NCBI RefSeq assembly: GCF_000156195.1
Contig: NZ_GG688320.1
Location: 124,001 to 188,000, forward strand
Length of the DNA stretch: 64,000 bases
Origin: Bacteroides finegoldii DSM 17565
Lineage (GTDB): Bacteria > Bacteroidota > Bacteroidia > Bacteroidales > Bacteroidaceae
Reading direction: 5' to 3'
Shown one piece after another: positions 11,301 to 18,803 of the stretch. Each line of letters starts with the position of its first letter. Positions within the stretch are counted from its first letter, which is position 1. Under the pieces are notes generated by a model. It was given only the letters and a program-made list of their open reading frames with translations, searched no databases and was not told the origin of the DNA. Position numbers and translations under genes: made by a program.

Positions 11301-12540
11301 CGAAAGTCAACACGCTGTCAAAAGGCAATCGGCCTACCATCAGTTGATAGAATACCACGCCTAATGAGTAGATGTCACTAGCAGACGTTACATCGCCATC
11401 CAAAAGCTCAGGAGCTGTGTAAGGCGAGGACTGATCGCCAACTGAATTTACAGAAAAACTCAAGTCGATGTGCTCTACAAACCATGACATTCTAAAGTTT
11501 GCCAAGGCTGCTCTTCCGCCTTCAAACACATAGATATTCTCAGGACAGACATTGCGATGATACACCTGCACCTTATGGGCTGCCTTCAAAGCGTTAGCCA
11601 CATCCATGATAATGCTAAGCTTATCGGTTTGTTTGAAAGTCTTTTGATTGAGTTTAGCACGCAGAGAACTCTCATCTTGATAGCGACTTATCTCATAGTA
11701 GTAAGTCTGCTCTTCGTTCATCTGGCACTTTGTATTGACGATATAAGGAGAGTCGCCAATTTTTTCTTGTGCCATATAAGCGTTTTGCACTGACAAGTTT
11801 AGTTGTTGCAGTTCTTTCGGGCTCTTGTCCGCGACATCCAAAGGATATTCGCGCACACGATAACGAGCCGTAGCGATAAACTGTGGCACACAGAGGTACT
11901 CAGTAAATTCTTCGGTTTCTTGAAGCTTCTCTTCGATAGTGTAGTTGAAGATGGTGGTGCGTTCAGCGCGTCTTCTTTCCACCGATTCTCCAGTAAGAAA
12001 ATCGGTAAGTTGCGCCATCAATGGTTGAATACCATTTTCTGAACGTGCTACCACTTCATGGTTACTGATAAATTCTACGAGAGCTTCACCGAGCGTGAAA
12101 GTCTGCTTGTAAGTGTCACAAGTTGGATCCAAACCAAACTTCGATTGCTGAGGATGGCTCAACGTAACCAAAGTGATGATCTGGCCAAAGTTCCAGTCGG
12201 GATGTTGGTTCTTGATTTTAGAAGCAAGAATACGGCTCTTTAGTCCGGCAGTCTTGTGTGGGTTTACCACTTCCTGACCGTTACGGAACCAAGCATAGTC
12301 GTCGCCTTCGAGGTTTCCAGCCCAATCCTTATTTTCAATATGGTAGAGGGCATGAGGAGTCACCACAATACAGTCATATTCCCAATACTTCATGATACAG
12401 TTAGGTCCCGTAATGGCTATGTTACAGTTGGGAATGATAAAATAATTGTTGGGTAACTTCACAGACAGATAATCGAGTAAACGCTTTTCGCCGGCGTTTA
12501 CAGGTCCATCATCATGAGGAGGTCTTTTGATTATTGCCAT
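8398..12540 (-). CDS. NERD - pseudokinase - Ser/Thr kinase - P-loop NTPase fusion (PglW-like)
   Basis: 1380 residues with four modules. Residues ~10-130 are a NERD nuclease-related domain (EYDCIVV, HIENKDWAG). Residues ~215-470 are a kinase fold with YHRNVCPENI in place of HRDxKxxN and no DFG (ANF instead), so probably a pseudokinase. Residues ~505-760 are a complete kinase: GRGGFGRV, AIKIF, YHRDIKPSNI, LIDFN and a YMAPDL activation segment. Residues ~800-1380 carry Walker A TGNAGDGKTAF near 838 and a CQNCPVADRC cysteine cluster near residue 1025, resembling DptF-type ATPases. NERD plus tandem kinases is known from PglW of Pgl/BREX type 2; the fused NTPase is distinctive. It is probably the infection-sensing and signalling hub, with the PP2C at 607-1296 as opponent (inference). 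It is separated from the upstream gene by 293 bp, unlike its tightly packed neighbours. Confidence 0.9.
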   Translation of the reverse strand: MAIIKRPPHDDGPVNAGEKRLLDYLSVKLPNNYFIIPNCNIAITGPNCIMKYWEYDCIVVTPHALYHIENKDWAGNLEGDDYAWFRNGQEVVNPHKTAGLKSRILASKIKNQHPDWNFGQIITLVTLSHPQQSKFGLDPTCDTYKQTFTLGEALVEFISNHEVVARSENGIQPLMAQLTDFLTGESVERRRAERTTIFNYTIEEKLQETEEFTEYLCVPQFIATARYRVREYPLDVADKSPKELQQLNLSVQNAYMAQEKIGDSPYIVNTKCQMNEEQTYYYEISRYQDESSLRAKLNQKTFKQTDKLSIIMDVANALKAAHKVQVYHRNVCPENIYVFEGGRAALANFRMSWFVEHIDLSFSVNSVGDQSSPYTAPELLDGDVTSASDIYSLGVVFYQLMVGRLPFDSVLTFVTALGGELPEDHLPSHVLKELPAWMDEFVQKTMVVDADKRWQTAEEVLDFLNAAIDEEVHKTIANSHTTSPEHAEKTLYLKDMKPGMKVSPSMTLHEILGRGGFGRVFKVWHDMQKQFLAIKIFEKDASIDNAINEFNALKELHHPNIVEFKHNDRTVPGGLFFTLMELLDGENLQEYTKGDLRLPADEIFKMATQILSALVYMQSKEPPVYHRDIKPSNIMWHKRQLYKLIDFNISATTDDKSFGGTFPYMAPDLIVSGNKIDWDCSADTFALGITLYELLAHAYPWPGGNLRPNIHKLPTDIRNYNDKLSNEMADFVMKSIITDKNKRFKTAQEMLDALNAIGLDGMQKDSSVISITHNGEDVGNPVDYINSLYSQSRHGNGGTRAGVAQHEFDTLTYSETRLDRELIADIEALKYKLIIITGNAGDGKTAFIHRIEDKGVDKQQFDTNNGSQFYISGVRFESNYDGSQDEDDKANDDVLVEFLSPFYGLNDYTQAHEGRVIAINEGRLVDFLSMRPELRVLQDNIEEYFYKEGHAELLPGLMVINLNLRSVTARDAETKMPSLLAQQMKKLTRHELWGKCQNCPVADRCFIKYNVDTFQDTSAGDEVINRLEWLVRTIVYKRELHITMRDLRSMIAWMLTRDYSCEEVKALIELVNADNVPEYYWQYYYFNLTAPVTYPDPNKVEYFELPTLESNDRLVKLLRETDVAGVALPAFDRDLYYRTKRPNDYIIFSDRTRSLLKDFNDCNQIIPAYEVKSDDVRMAVTSRHKSFVRHQYFEGAIDFRRRLPYRYASAFEKQLRLEDPKELAKTMQDLASAISASEGCSNEMLTKGYLLLASSNVADPISKSYRRFSLDEFELYVNKTEHLTKYIEYESDSLIFRHKKDKFIQLTVSLDLYEMLEYIHAGFSPSVNDLRGRFIELQIFKNLLEAKTYSEILVTKNNRKFTAIRLDGQKHIVIEPLNVQ

Positions 12541-12738
12541 AATTATGCTGCTTTTTATTTGTTATTATCAAGTATATTCTTTAGTCTGTCAATGAAACGA
12601 GCAGTGTGGTTTCCTTAAACAGTCAAACTCACCTTTATGGTGCAGTGCGGACACTTTATTTGTTCTTTATGATACTTTGACATGGGCTACATGTTTTATA
12701 TTAGGTGGAGGCAACAACTGCCGCTTTATCTCTGTAAT

Positions 12739-12844
12739 TTATAACCGAATTATAGCCGAATTATAACCGAACTTCAATGCAATATGCTTGATAATGAACT
12801 ACTTTACAAACTTATCTATGGATTATAGCCGAATTATAACCGCA
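12739..12844. repeat. Five 11-bp repeats (TTATARCCGAA) in the 293-bp gap upstream of the kinase gene
   Basis: Three head-to-tail copies lie at 12739-12749, 12750-12760 and 12761-12771 (TTATAACCGAA, TTATAGCCGAA, TTATAACCGAA). Two more lie at 12823-12833 and 12834-12844 (TTATAGCCGAA, TTATAACCGCA), the last overlapping the stop codon of the AlbA_2 gene. The exact 11-bp period matches one helical turn, as expected for operator sites that stack a protein on one DNA face. The rest of 12541-12833 holds no ORF and no clear -7 element. A role as operator for the XRE or winged-helix protein of the operon is inference. Confidence 0.75.
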
Positions 12845-14516
12845 GTTTAGTCAATCCTATTTCGGTTATTCTCCATGTTCTTCCTTCTATTTGAAGTAAG
12901 TCTGATGACCCCATCTTAGAGAGCAAACGACCTAAATACCTTTTCTTTGAAGTAGCATTCATTGAAGCAGGAAGGTTCTTGTGTAAGGCTTCGTAAACAT
13001 CTGCCAACTTAAACCCTTCATTACCAGCATCCCTTGCTAATTGCAGAATGGTTTGCTCAAGCAGTTTTTCTTCAAGTCCCTTTTCCTTGATGTTATGTCC
13101 AATTTGATGAGTCAGCTTAGCTACTGTGAGCGAAATAATGTAATTCGGCGATCTTCCTTCAATGAGCCCTTTCTCCTTCAGGTGCTTGACTGCATCTTTC
13201 GTAACAGGACGATGCTTCTGAATAGCATCCAACCAGACACATTCTTTCAGCGTCAAGTCTGTGTTTGTTTTCAGCAGCGAACTATACTTTTCATCAAGCA
13301 TCTTACCATAGATGGTCACGCCAACGCTACGCTTATTATTATCGATGTCGTAGTCAGGCATTGGGAAAAAACGATTGCGTTGCTCGGCAAAAATCTTTTT
13401 GATGCCACGGCCGACGGTATCAATCATATTGAAGTTTACCATGCCCGTGCAAAGACATTCATTGCGATAGTGGCGTTGTGGACCTTTATGCTCCAGTGCA
13501 TTTTCGATTGTACCGGGAATAAAGCTGCCACCATTGCCATAGTACAGTTTATCGTTACCTTCCACAAACGAAATACGCTGTTGAAGGGTATAATCTTGAT
13601 GGGCAATACAGTTATGGAGAGCTTCGCGTATGGTGTAGTCATCATACTGCTTCATGGTATCAGGGAAGAGTGTACCACCAGGCAATTCTCGCATCGTCTT
13701 GTTGCGTATCTTGGCCAGAACTTTATCCACGGTCAAAATAAAGGGAATAGTGAAATGCTCATAGTCAATCACAGTCTCATCTTTATCCTCCCACGTCCAT
13801 GTAATCTGCGCCACAGTAGGATGTATTTTTTGAAGTGAGAGTGGTTTGCCTAATAGCAAGATAGCAGCTCGCGTGAGTTGACCATCACGCATTACACCAC
13901 TATTTGAGAGAAACTCTTCCGCAGTCCAACCCTCAATTTCTTCTGCTGGAATTGATGATTTGTGCACCTTCTTGTACATAATACGAGCAGTTGCTATAGC
14001 CAATTCATCAAGGTCACCAATCGTAGCGTTAGGCACCAATTGTGCAGTCCAATCAGGAATAGGTGGTTGCTGGCGTATCTCGTCTTGCTTGGCTTGGTTG
14101 AGAGGTTTCAAACTCTCACCATCACGTCCGTATGCAATGCCCTTCCACTTCATTACGATGTTTCGAGGAGTAGCAGGAACTTTAAACAAGAGCACACGTT
14201 TGCCTTCCACTTCCAACGGAATAATCTCTCGAAAGATTAATCCGTCAGTGGTATGTTGCGACATGTCTTGCTTTAATTTGTTGAGCGCCACTTCACCATC
14301 TTTGAATGAGGTACCAACAATCTCATGTTTCTTATCCCACACACCAAATACAATCCAGCCAAATTCGCGTTCACGCAAGTTAGCTTCATTGCTGAGGGCA
14401 GAGAAGTACTTACCCAACTCATCTACATCAAAGTTGGTTTCAGCCTTCTTAAATTCTACCACTTCATTTTCGGCATGTTCCCACAGGCGGGTGAATATTT
14501 CTATGTTTTCGTCCAT
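12834..14516 (-). CDS. AlbA_2 (Schlafen-like) ATP-binding winged-helix protein
   Basis: 560-residue member of the COG2865 type. Residues ~14-130 are the AlbA_2 domain (NEVVEFKKAE, GWIVFGVWDKKHEIVG), residues ~290-400 an HATPase_c_4-like region (REALHNCIAHQDY, YYGNGGSFIPGTI), and the C-terminal ~150 residues read as winged helices (VTKDAVKHLKEKGLIEGR; LLSKMGSSDLLQIEGR). Such proteins are common beside type I modification genes and in defence islands, where they are thought to act as nucleic-acid-binding regulators or accessory factors. The gene starts 3 bases after the hsdS stop, so it is co-transcribed. Its final codons overlap an 11-bp repeat that recurs downstream, which may be its own operator. 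Catalytic function is unknown. Confidence 0.88.
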   Translation of the reverse strand: MDENIEIFTRLWEHAENEVVEFKKAETNFDVDELGKYFSALSNEANLREREFGWIVFGVWDKKHEIVGTSFKDGEVALNKLKQDMSQHTTDGLIFREIIPLEVEGKRVLLFKVPATPRNIVMKWKGIAYGRDGESLKPLNQAKQDEIRQQPPIPDWTAQLVPNATIGDLDELAIATARIMYKKVHKSSIPAEEIEGWTAEEFLSNSGVMRDGQLTRAAILLLGKPLSLQKIHPTVAQITWTWEDKDETVIDYEHFTIPFILTVDKVLAKIRNKTMRELPGGTLFPDTMKQYDDYTIREALHNCIAHQDYTLQQRISFVEGNDKLYYGNGGSFIPGTIENALEHKGPQRHYRNECLCTGMVNFNMIDTVGRGIKKIFAEQRNRFFPMPDYDIDNNKRSVGVTIYGKMLDEKYSSLLKTNTDLTLKECVWLDAIQKHRPVTKDAVKHLKEKGLIEGRSPNYIISLTVAKLTHQIGHNIKEKGLEEKLLEQTILQLARDAGNEGFKLADVYEALHKNLPASMNATSKKRYLGRLLSKMGSSDLLQIEGRTWRITEIGLTKLRL

Positions 14517-14519
14517 ACG

Positions 14520-15887
14520 CTAATTCTTTTTTGAGGTAGTCCAACTTTCGATTTCTTCTTCAACCATCGAGATGGCTTTGCGTTCATTTTCTTTTGCCAA
14601 TTCATTACAAGATACATATTGCATGCACAATGCATCTATACGGTTCATAGTCTCATTATCCAGCATTGGAACTGGAACCAATTCAAGATGATGTGCTTCA
14701 ACTTGAGGAATAACTGAGCCAAAAGCAAATAGATTAATCAGTTTTTTACCTATATCAGAAGACAAAAACGCATATAAATAGCCATTAGGAACTGCTCCAT
14801 TAAGAACAAGCCTCATAACATGCTGTGATACGGCACATGTGGATAATTGATTATCTACGTATACAATATTACCAATTGTACCACCACAAGTTACTAAAAT
14901 AGTTCCTTGTTCCGGCATCAATTCAGGCATTCTCTTGACCTGTGGCTTTGATAGCTGCTTATAACTAGATGGAATCGCATTGAGAATATCTGCACCTCCT
15001 AAAAAGGTTATTCCGCCTTCTGAGACATATTGTCTCTTAAAGATACCAGGTCTAAAAATTCTTGAGCACAAATCCTTGAGACGCATGAACTCAAACTGTT
15101 CGATAATAGAGTCATAAATGCTTCGATTATTACTAGAGTAATAAGTCGCTTCAAATCTTTGATTATGTGCTGCATAAATTTTTCGGATGGAAACAGATTT
15201 TAAATTAGCATCTTTGTTATTAAAAGCAGAATGCAGTAATGCATGGGCTTTATCTAATGCATCCGTCGCTTCTTCTCGTAGTCTAGCAGACTCTTGAATC
15301 AAGTTGTCTACTTCTTGTTGAAACGCTTCAGGAAGCACAGGAATAGGCAGAGATGCCACAAACGCAGGTTCAATATGTTGAATAACAGCGCCAAAAGTAC
15401 CTTGTGTCAGCAACGAATAACCGGGTTTTGATGCAAGGTATGCGTAAATATACCCCTGTCTGAGGATGTTATTCGGTACTAACCGAATAACATCCTCAGA
15501 AGCGAGCTTCTGAGCATGTTTCGCGTTAGCGAACGCGCAATTGCCAATTGTTCCAGATCTAGTAATCAAAGTCCACCCTTTTTGGAGTGTCATTTCCTCA
15601 ATATTAGGGGTATACTTCTTGGATGCTAATTTAACATTCTCTAAATCAGCTTGTAATATATCAGAACTACTCAAAAAGGGGATACCATGTTTTCTGTCCT
15701 TAACATATACACGTCTAGCTCTACCTCCAATAAAAATACGCTCTGCAGCCTTTCCTATAAGCATAAATGGGTACGGTGAAGCTGCAATGTTCCGCTTCAC
15801 TGTAACACCATCACTTAGGTGATAGCTTGAGTCAAATCTGAGTCCGCAAGGGTTCATCGACATTCTATGTATGTGACCAATTTTCAT
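14520..15887 (-). CDS. hsdS: Type I restriction-modification specificity subunit (HsdS)
   Basis: 455-residue specificity subunit with two target recognition domains in the usual half-repeat layout. Each half has the conserved 'GTILVTCGGTIGN / GWTLITRSGTIGN' strand and a 'GYLYAFLSS / GYIYAYLASKPG' region followed by a helix that separates the TRDs. HsdS reads the bipartite DNA target and directs the methyltransferase. It overlaps the hsdM stop by 4 bases and is followed 3 bases later by the AlbA_2 gene. There is no hsdR in the window, so methylation probably serves self-marking for the downstream effector genes. A striking series of hairpins lies inside the coding region at 15459-15537. No second hsdS copy or recombinase gene is nearby to suggest a classical shufflon. 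Confidence 0.93.
   Translation of the reverse strand: MKIGHIHRMSMNPCGLRFDSSYHLSDGVTVKRNIAASPYPFMLIGKAAERIFIGGRARRVYVKDRKHGIPFLSSSDILQADLENVKLASKKYTPNIEEMTLQKGWTLITRSGTIGNCAFANAKHAQKLASEDVIRLVPNNILRQGYIYAYLASKPGYSLLTQGTFGAVIQHIEPAFVASLPIPVLPEAFQQEVDNLIQESARLREEATDALDKAHALLHSAFNNKDANLKSVSIRKIYAAHNQRFEATYYSSNNRSIYDSIIEQFEFMRLKDLCSRIFRPGIFKRQYVSEGGITFLGGADILNAIPSSYKQLSKPQVKRMPELMPEQGTILVTCGGTIGNIVYVDNQLSTCAVSQHVMRLVLNGAVPNGYLYAFLSSDIGKKLINLFAFGSVIPQVEAHHLELVPVPMLDNETMNRIDALCMQYVSCNELAKENERKAISMVEEEIESWTTSKKN
15459..15537. repeat. Three consecutive perfect hairpins inside hsdS
   Basis: A perfect 19-bp inverted repeat (15459-15477 and 15482-15500, 4-base loop ACTA; arms begin TCTGAGGATG) lies in coding sequence. 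The right arm overlaps a second hairpin (CTCAGAAG 15495-15502, loop CGAG, CTTCTGAG 15507-15514), and a third follows (CGCGTT 15522-15527, loop AGCG, AACGCG 15532-15537). They encode the conserved end of the first target recognition domain. Such a dense set of perfect stems is not expected by chance in an AT-rich gene; a recombination or structural role is possible but unproven. Confidence 0.9.
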
Positions 15888-17922
15888 TGCTGATGCTCCT
15901 CCACAAATTTAGCATAAGCCGCAGCCACTTCGGGCAGATCGTCTGCCAAGTGTTTGATGCGTTCACGACGACTGCGTACGATTTCACGTCCATTATCGGT
16001 ATAAGCTAACCATTTCTTTTCGTGGGCAAAGAGAATCTCTGCACCGTCTTCGTCCTTCTTGTAGATGGGCACACCACGACGGTCTTTACCTACTTGCTCT
16101 ACAATAGCCATAAACACATCGTAGTCTTCTTTGTCCAGTGGAATGAGTAGTTCTTCGGCTGTCTTCTTCTGAAGGAAGAGCAACGAAGCCTGTACACCTA
16201 CCTGCGGCAAGAAGGTTTCAACGGGAAGATCTACGGATGCCAAAAGTTTGAAGTGCCCTAAAATCCATTTGCGTACACTCTCGGTGTTGGGGTTGCCCAA
16301 AATACCATCAGGCAACACGATACCCATTTTACCACCAGGCTTCAAGAAGTTATAGCAAGCCTCAATGAAAAGTATTTCAGGAGCATTACTGTTGAGTTTA
16401 TATCGACGAGCAATCTCCACATCCACTTCCACCTTAGCGCCAAATGGCGGGTTGGTAAAAATCATGTCAAACTTGCCTTGTGCATTGTCCTCAGACGTAC
16501 CAAACGGGAAGTCCTTATCGTTACTGTGTTTGATGCTCTCATTCACGGCTTCGGCAATAAGGGAGCGGTCGGGCTTATCACCTTGCGGGTAATCCAAAGA
16601 GTTGATGTTAAAGATATTGCTATGGCCGTCGCCTGCCATCACCATATTCATGCGAGCAGCCTTCTTCAAGTCGGGATCGAAGTCGAAACCGAAAATCATC
16701 TTCTCGGCATAATTACGCACCAGTTCGTCTACTTCGGGGGTGTTTACACGTGCAGCCAAGCGCACCTCGTCCAATTCGGGATAAAGGTTGCGTGTAATCT
16801 TATGGCGAACATGGTCGAGCACCGTCACCAAGAAACCGCCCGAACCACAAGCGGGGTCGAGTACACGGGTATTCTGGTCAGGATCGAGCATCTCTACCAT
16901 GCACTTGATAATGTTACGAGGGGTGAAGAACTGGCCTGCCTCTTGTTTCAAGGTGTTACTTACAATGGTTTCGTAAGCTGTGCCCTTCACATCGACAGTG
17001 GCATCGAGGAAAGAATATTTTGCCAGCTCTGCTGCCACAAAAGCAAGGCCACGGTCGGAAAGCATATCTGCTCCGAACCGTCAAACACATCACGGAACAC
17101 TTGGCTTTCTTTAAGTTCTTCAAAAAGACCTCGAATACGGTCGGCCACAGCCTTGCGACCTTCTTCTGTAAACTGCTCCTTAACACCCACCCAGAAACGA
17201 CGACGGTAACTGATGCCTTCCTTGGCATCCATGTTACGACGCTTCTCGTCGTAGAGTTTGCAAAAAATAAGGTTCAGCAATTCCCAAAAGGCCGTCTTCT
17301 TCATGCCCTCATTGCCATAGATGTAGTCATGACAGCGCTTGAAAGTCTTGATGAGTGACTCATTGGCAGGTTTACGAGGCATGGCACGGTCGCCCTGGGC
17401 CTCAAGGTCGGCAAGTGTTTGTCCATTGGCAGGAAAGTCGGAAATATCTTGGGTCTCAGACTGACCAAAATCATCCTCTGTATAGTAACGATAGTGTAAG
17501 TCCTCACCATTGGTCCAACAACCAAACTCACAATCGGTGAAAGTAAGAATGTTATCGAGCATGGCATCCACCCCCTTCTTTGCATCGGTAGGTTTCACCT
17601 TTGCATCCTTAGCCACCACCACAAAACGAATCAAATTATCTACCACATGAGCCATACCAGCATCAAAGATAGCTAAATCAACCGCTTGAGCCCGACACTT
17701 GTCTGAATCAGGCTCTTTGTAAGTCACCCTAAAGTCACGTTCCATGTCTTCAGGAGCAAATCCATATTCTTCAGCCATCATATCAATCATTGACTGAAGC
17801 GTGAGTTCTTTATCCGTCGCTTTCACGACCTTATTGGTGAGCGCACAAACCAGCTGATTGTCTTCCAATACCAGCTCGTCTTTTTCTTGTGCGTCATCTA
17901 CCATAGTTGTCTTTTCTGCCAT
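15884..17922 (-). pseudogene. hsdM: Type I DNA adenine methyltransferase (HsdM), frameshifted
   Basis: Two overlapping reading frames (16987-17922 and 15884-17065) encode consecutive parts of one N6-adenine methyltransferase of ~680 residues. The first has the N-terminal helical domain and ends in an out-of-frame tail after VFDGSEQI; the second continues with LSDRGLAFVAAELAKYS and carries the SAM motif LDPACGSGGFL and the catalytic TNPPFG. Restoring one base near 17065-17067 (GAGCAGAT-ATGCTT) rejoins the frames, so a single base is missing; there is no homopolymer there. Both halves are otherwise intact, so the lesion is recent, a sequencing error, or tolerated if the second half starts at its ATG at 17065. 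The enzyme would methylate host DNA using HsdS. Its stop overlaps the hsdS start by 4 bases. Confidence 0.9.
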
Positions 17923-17993
17923 AATCTACAAAATTACTGTCTTTGTTCCACATAACCATATCCAAGTTAGTCCATCCTCTGATTTGCAAAAGA

Positions 17994-18287
17994 TTAGTCA
18001 GGATTGGTATTTATCTCACTTTTCGCAAGATGGAGTGCTCGCTGAGCTACACTGTCTGACTCATCCTTTGTGACATTTATGATTTTATCTGCCGTCCACA
18101 AGGAGCGTAGTTCATCCTTATCAATCTTGAGTATCTTCGCCATAGGCGCAATATACTCATCTCGGAAAGGTCGAATACCTCTCTCTATCCTACTATACAT
18201 CGGTGCATCCACACCAATTGCGTCTGCCATTTGACGCTGCTGTATATTCAGCTCTTCTCGGAGCTGCTTAATACGTGCGAGTAACAT
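17994..18287 (-). CDS. XRE-family HTH regulator of the defence operon
   Basis: 97-residue protein beginning MLLARIKQLREEL, with a Cro/CI-type HTH at residues ~5-60 (QRQMADAIGVDAPMYSRIERG) and a short charged tail. A longer reading to 18362 would need a TTG start, and its upstream part overlaps the -7 element at 18330-18337, so the ATG at 18287 is preferred (leader ~37 nt). It is the first gene of the operon, 71 bp before hsdM, and probably controls methyltransferase or whole-operon expression, as C-type regulators do in modification systems (inference). Confidence 0.88.
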   Translation of the reverse strand: MLLARIKQLREELNIQQRQMADAIGVDAPMYSRIERGIRPFRDEYIAPMAKILKIDKDELRSLWTADKIINVTKDESDSVAQRALHLAKSEINTNPD

Positions 18288-18329
18288 GTTTGAGTTTACT
18301 ATAGACCAATTTATATCGTTAGTACCCTG

Positions 18330-18337
18330 CAAAGATA
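18330..18337 (-). promoter_or_regulatory. -7 promoter element for the defence operon
   Basis: On the minus strand the sequence reads TATCTTTG, a perfect TAnnTTTG Bacteroides -7 box. Transcription would start near 18324, giving a ~37-nt leader to the ATG at 18287. No well-spaced -33 TTTG was found. Confidence 0.6.
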
Positions 18338-18397
18338 ATACACAATTGTCAAAATCGGACAAGTATTCTACAAAATCTTCATTCTCAGATTCATTTT

Positions 18398-18441
18398 CAG
18401 AAAACTGAACCTATGTAATGAATACACAGATTCAGTTTCTG
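18398..18441 (-). terminator. Hairpin after the small Cys-motif gene
   Basis: Inverted repeat CAGAAAACTGAA (18398-18409) and TTCAGTTTCTG (18431-18441), with one bulged base, immediately downstream of the gene at 18452-18727. The U-tract is weak, so it may be a leaky terminator between that gene and the defence operon promoter. Confidence 0.45.
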
Positions 18442-18451
18442 TTCATTTAGG

Positions 18452-18727
18452 CTACTCCATTGATTCCTGAATAATCTGTAGAGTATCTTTCTTATACTCT
18501 TTACGGTCATATTCCATACCTCTGCACATCCAACAACTACACGGTGTCCCGGTAGTCTTGTAAACTTGCGCCCATTTCTCTTTAGCCAACTCAAACCAAT
18601 GAGGATGTTCATAACGACTTCCATCCTCACGGATGATACAATGCCCGTAAGCTGCATAAAGAATCATGCGAGCCTTAAACACACGTGCCATTTGTTGGCG
18701 TCTCCAAAATTTGTTTCTTTTGTCCAT
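18452..18727 (-). CDS. Small basic protein with a CSCWMC motif
   Basis: 91-residue basic protein. The C-terminal part carries TPCSCWMCRGMEYDRKEYKKDT, matching a widespread small bacterial family with the pattern P-C-S-C-x-M-C-G-N-P-R-K; the spaced cysteines suggest metal binding. The N-terminal ~55 residues (RARMILYAAYGH, HWFELAKEKW) are helical. Function is not established. Here the usual GNPRK end is changed to RGMEYDRK. It stands alone between HipT and the defence operon on the same strand, with a hairpin downstream. Confidence 0.75.
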   Translation of the reverse strand: MDKRNKFWRRQQMARVFKARMILYAAYGHCIIREDGSRYEHPHWFELAKEKWAQVYKTTGTPCSCWMCRGMEYDRKEYKKDTLQIIQESME

Positions 18728-18803
18728 CGTCTCTTTCTATTAAAGTTAGGATGAACAATGATGTTACTTTTGAAAGACCTAATGTATCCATAATATTGTA
18801 TAT

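Noticed and set aside
1299..12540. Dnd/Dpt phosphorothioation system
   Set aside because: The effector proteins resemble DptF/G/H in layout, but no DndA-E modification genes occur; a type I methyltransferase takes their place.
13041..13838. 265-codon plus-strand open frame
   Set aside because: It is antisense to the AlbA_2 gene, whose domains are clear; the plus-strand translation has no recognisable motif.
16478..17209. 243-codon plus-strand frame
   Set aside because: It runs antisense through the methyltransferase; its composition is typical of a shadow frame.
14520..17922. Complete type I restriction-modification system
   Set aside because: There is no HsdR helicase-nuclease in the window, so these genes alone do not form a standard system.
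62..18362. BREX or Pgl (type 2 BREX) system
   Set aside because: The PglW-like kinase suggested it, but no PglZ phosphatase-fold protein, PglX methylase of that type or BrxC ATPase is present.
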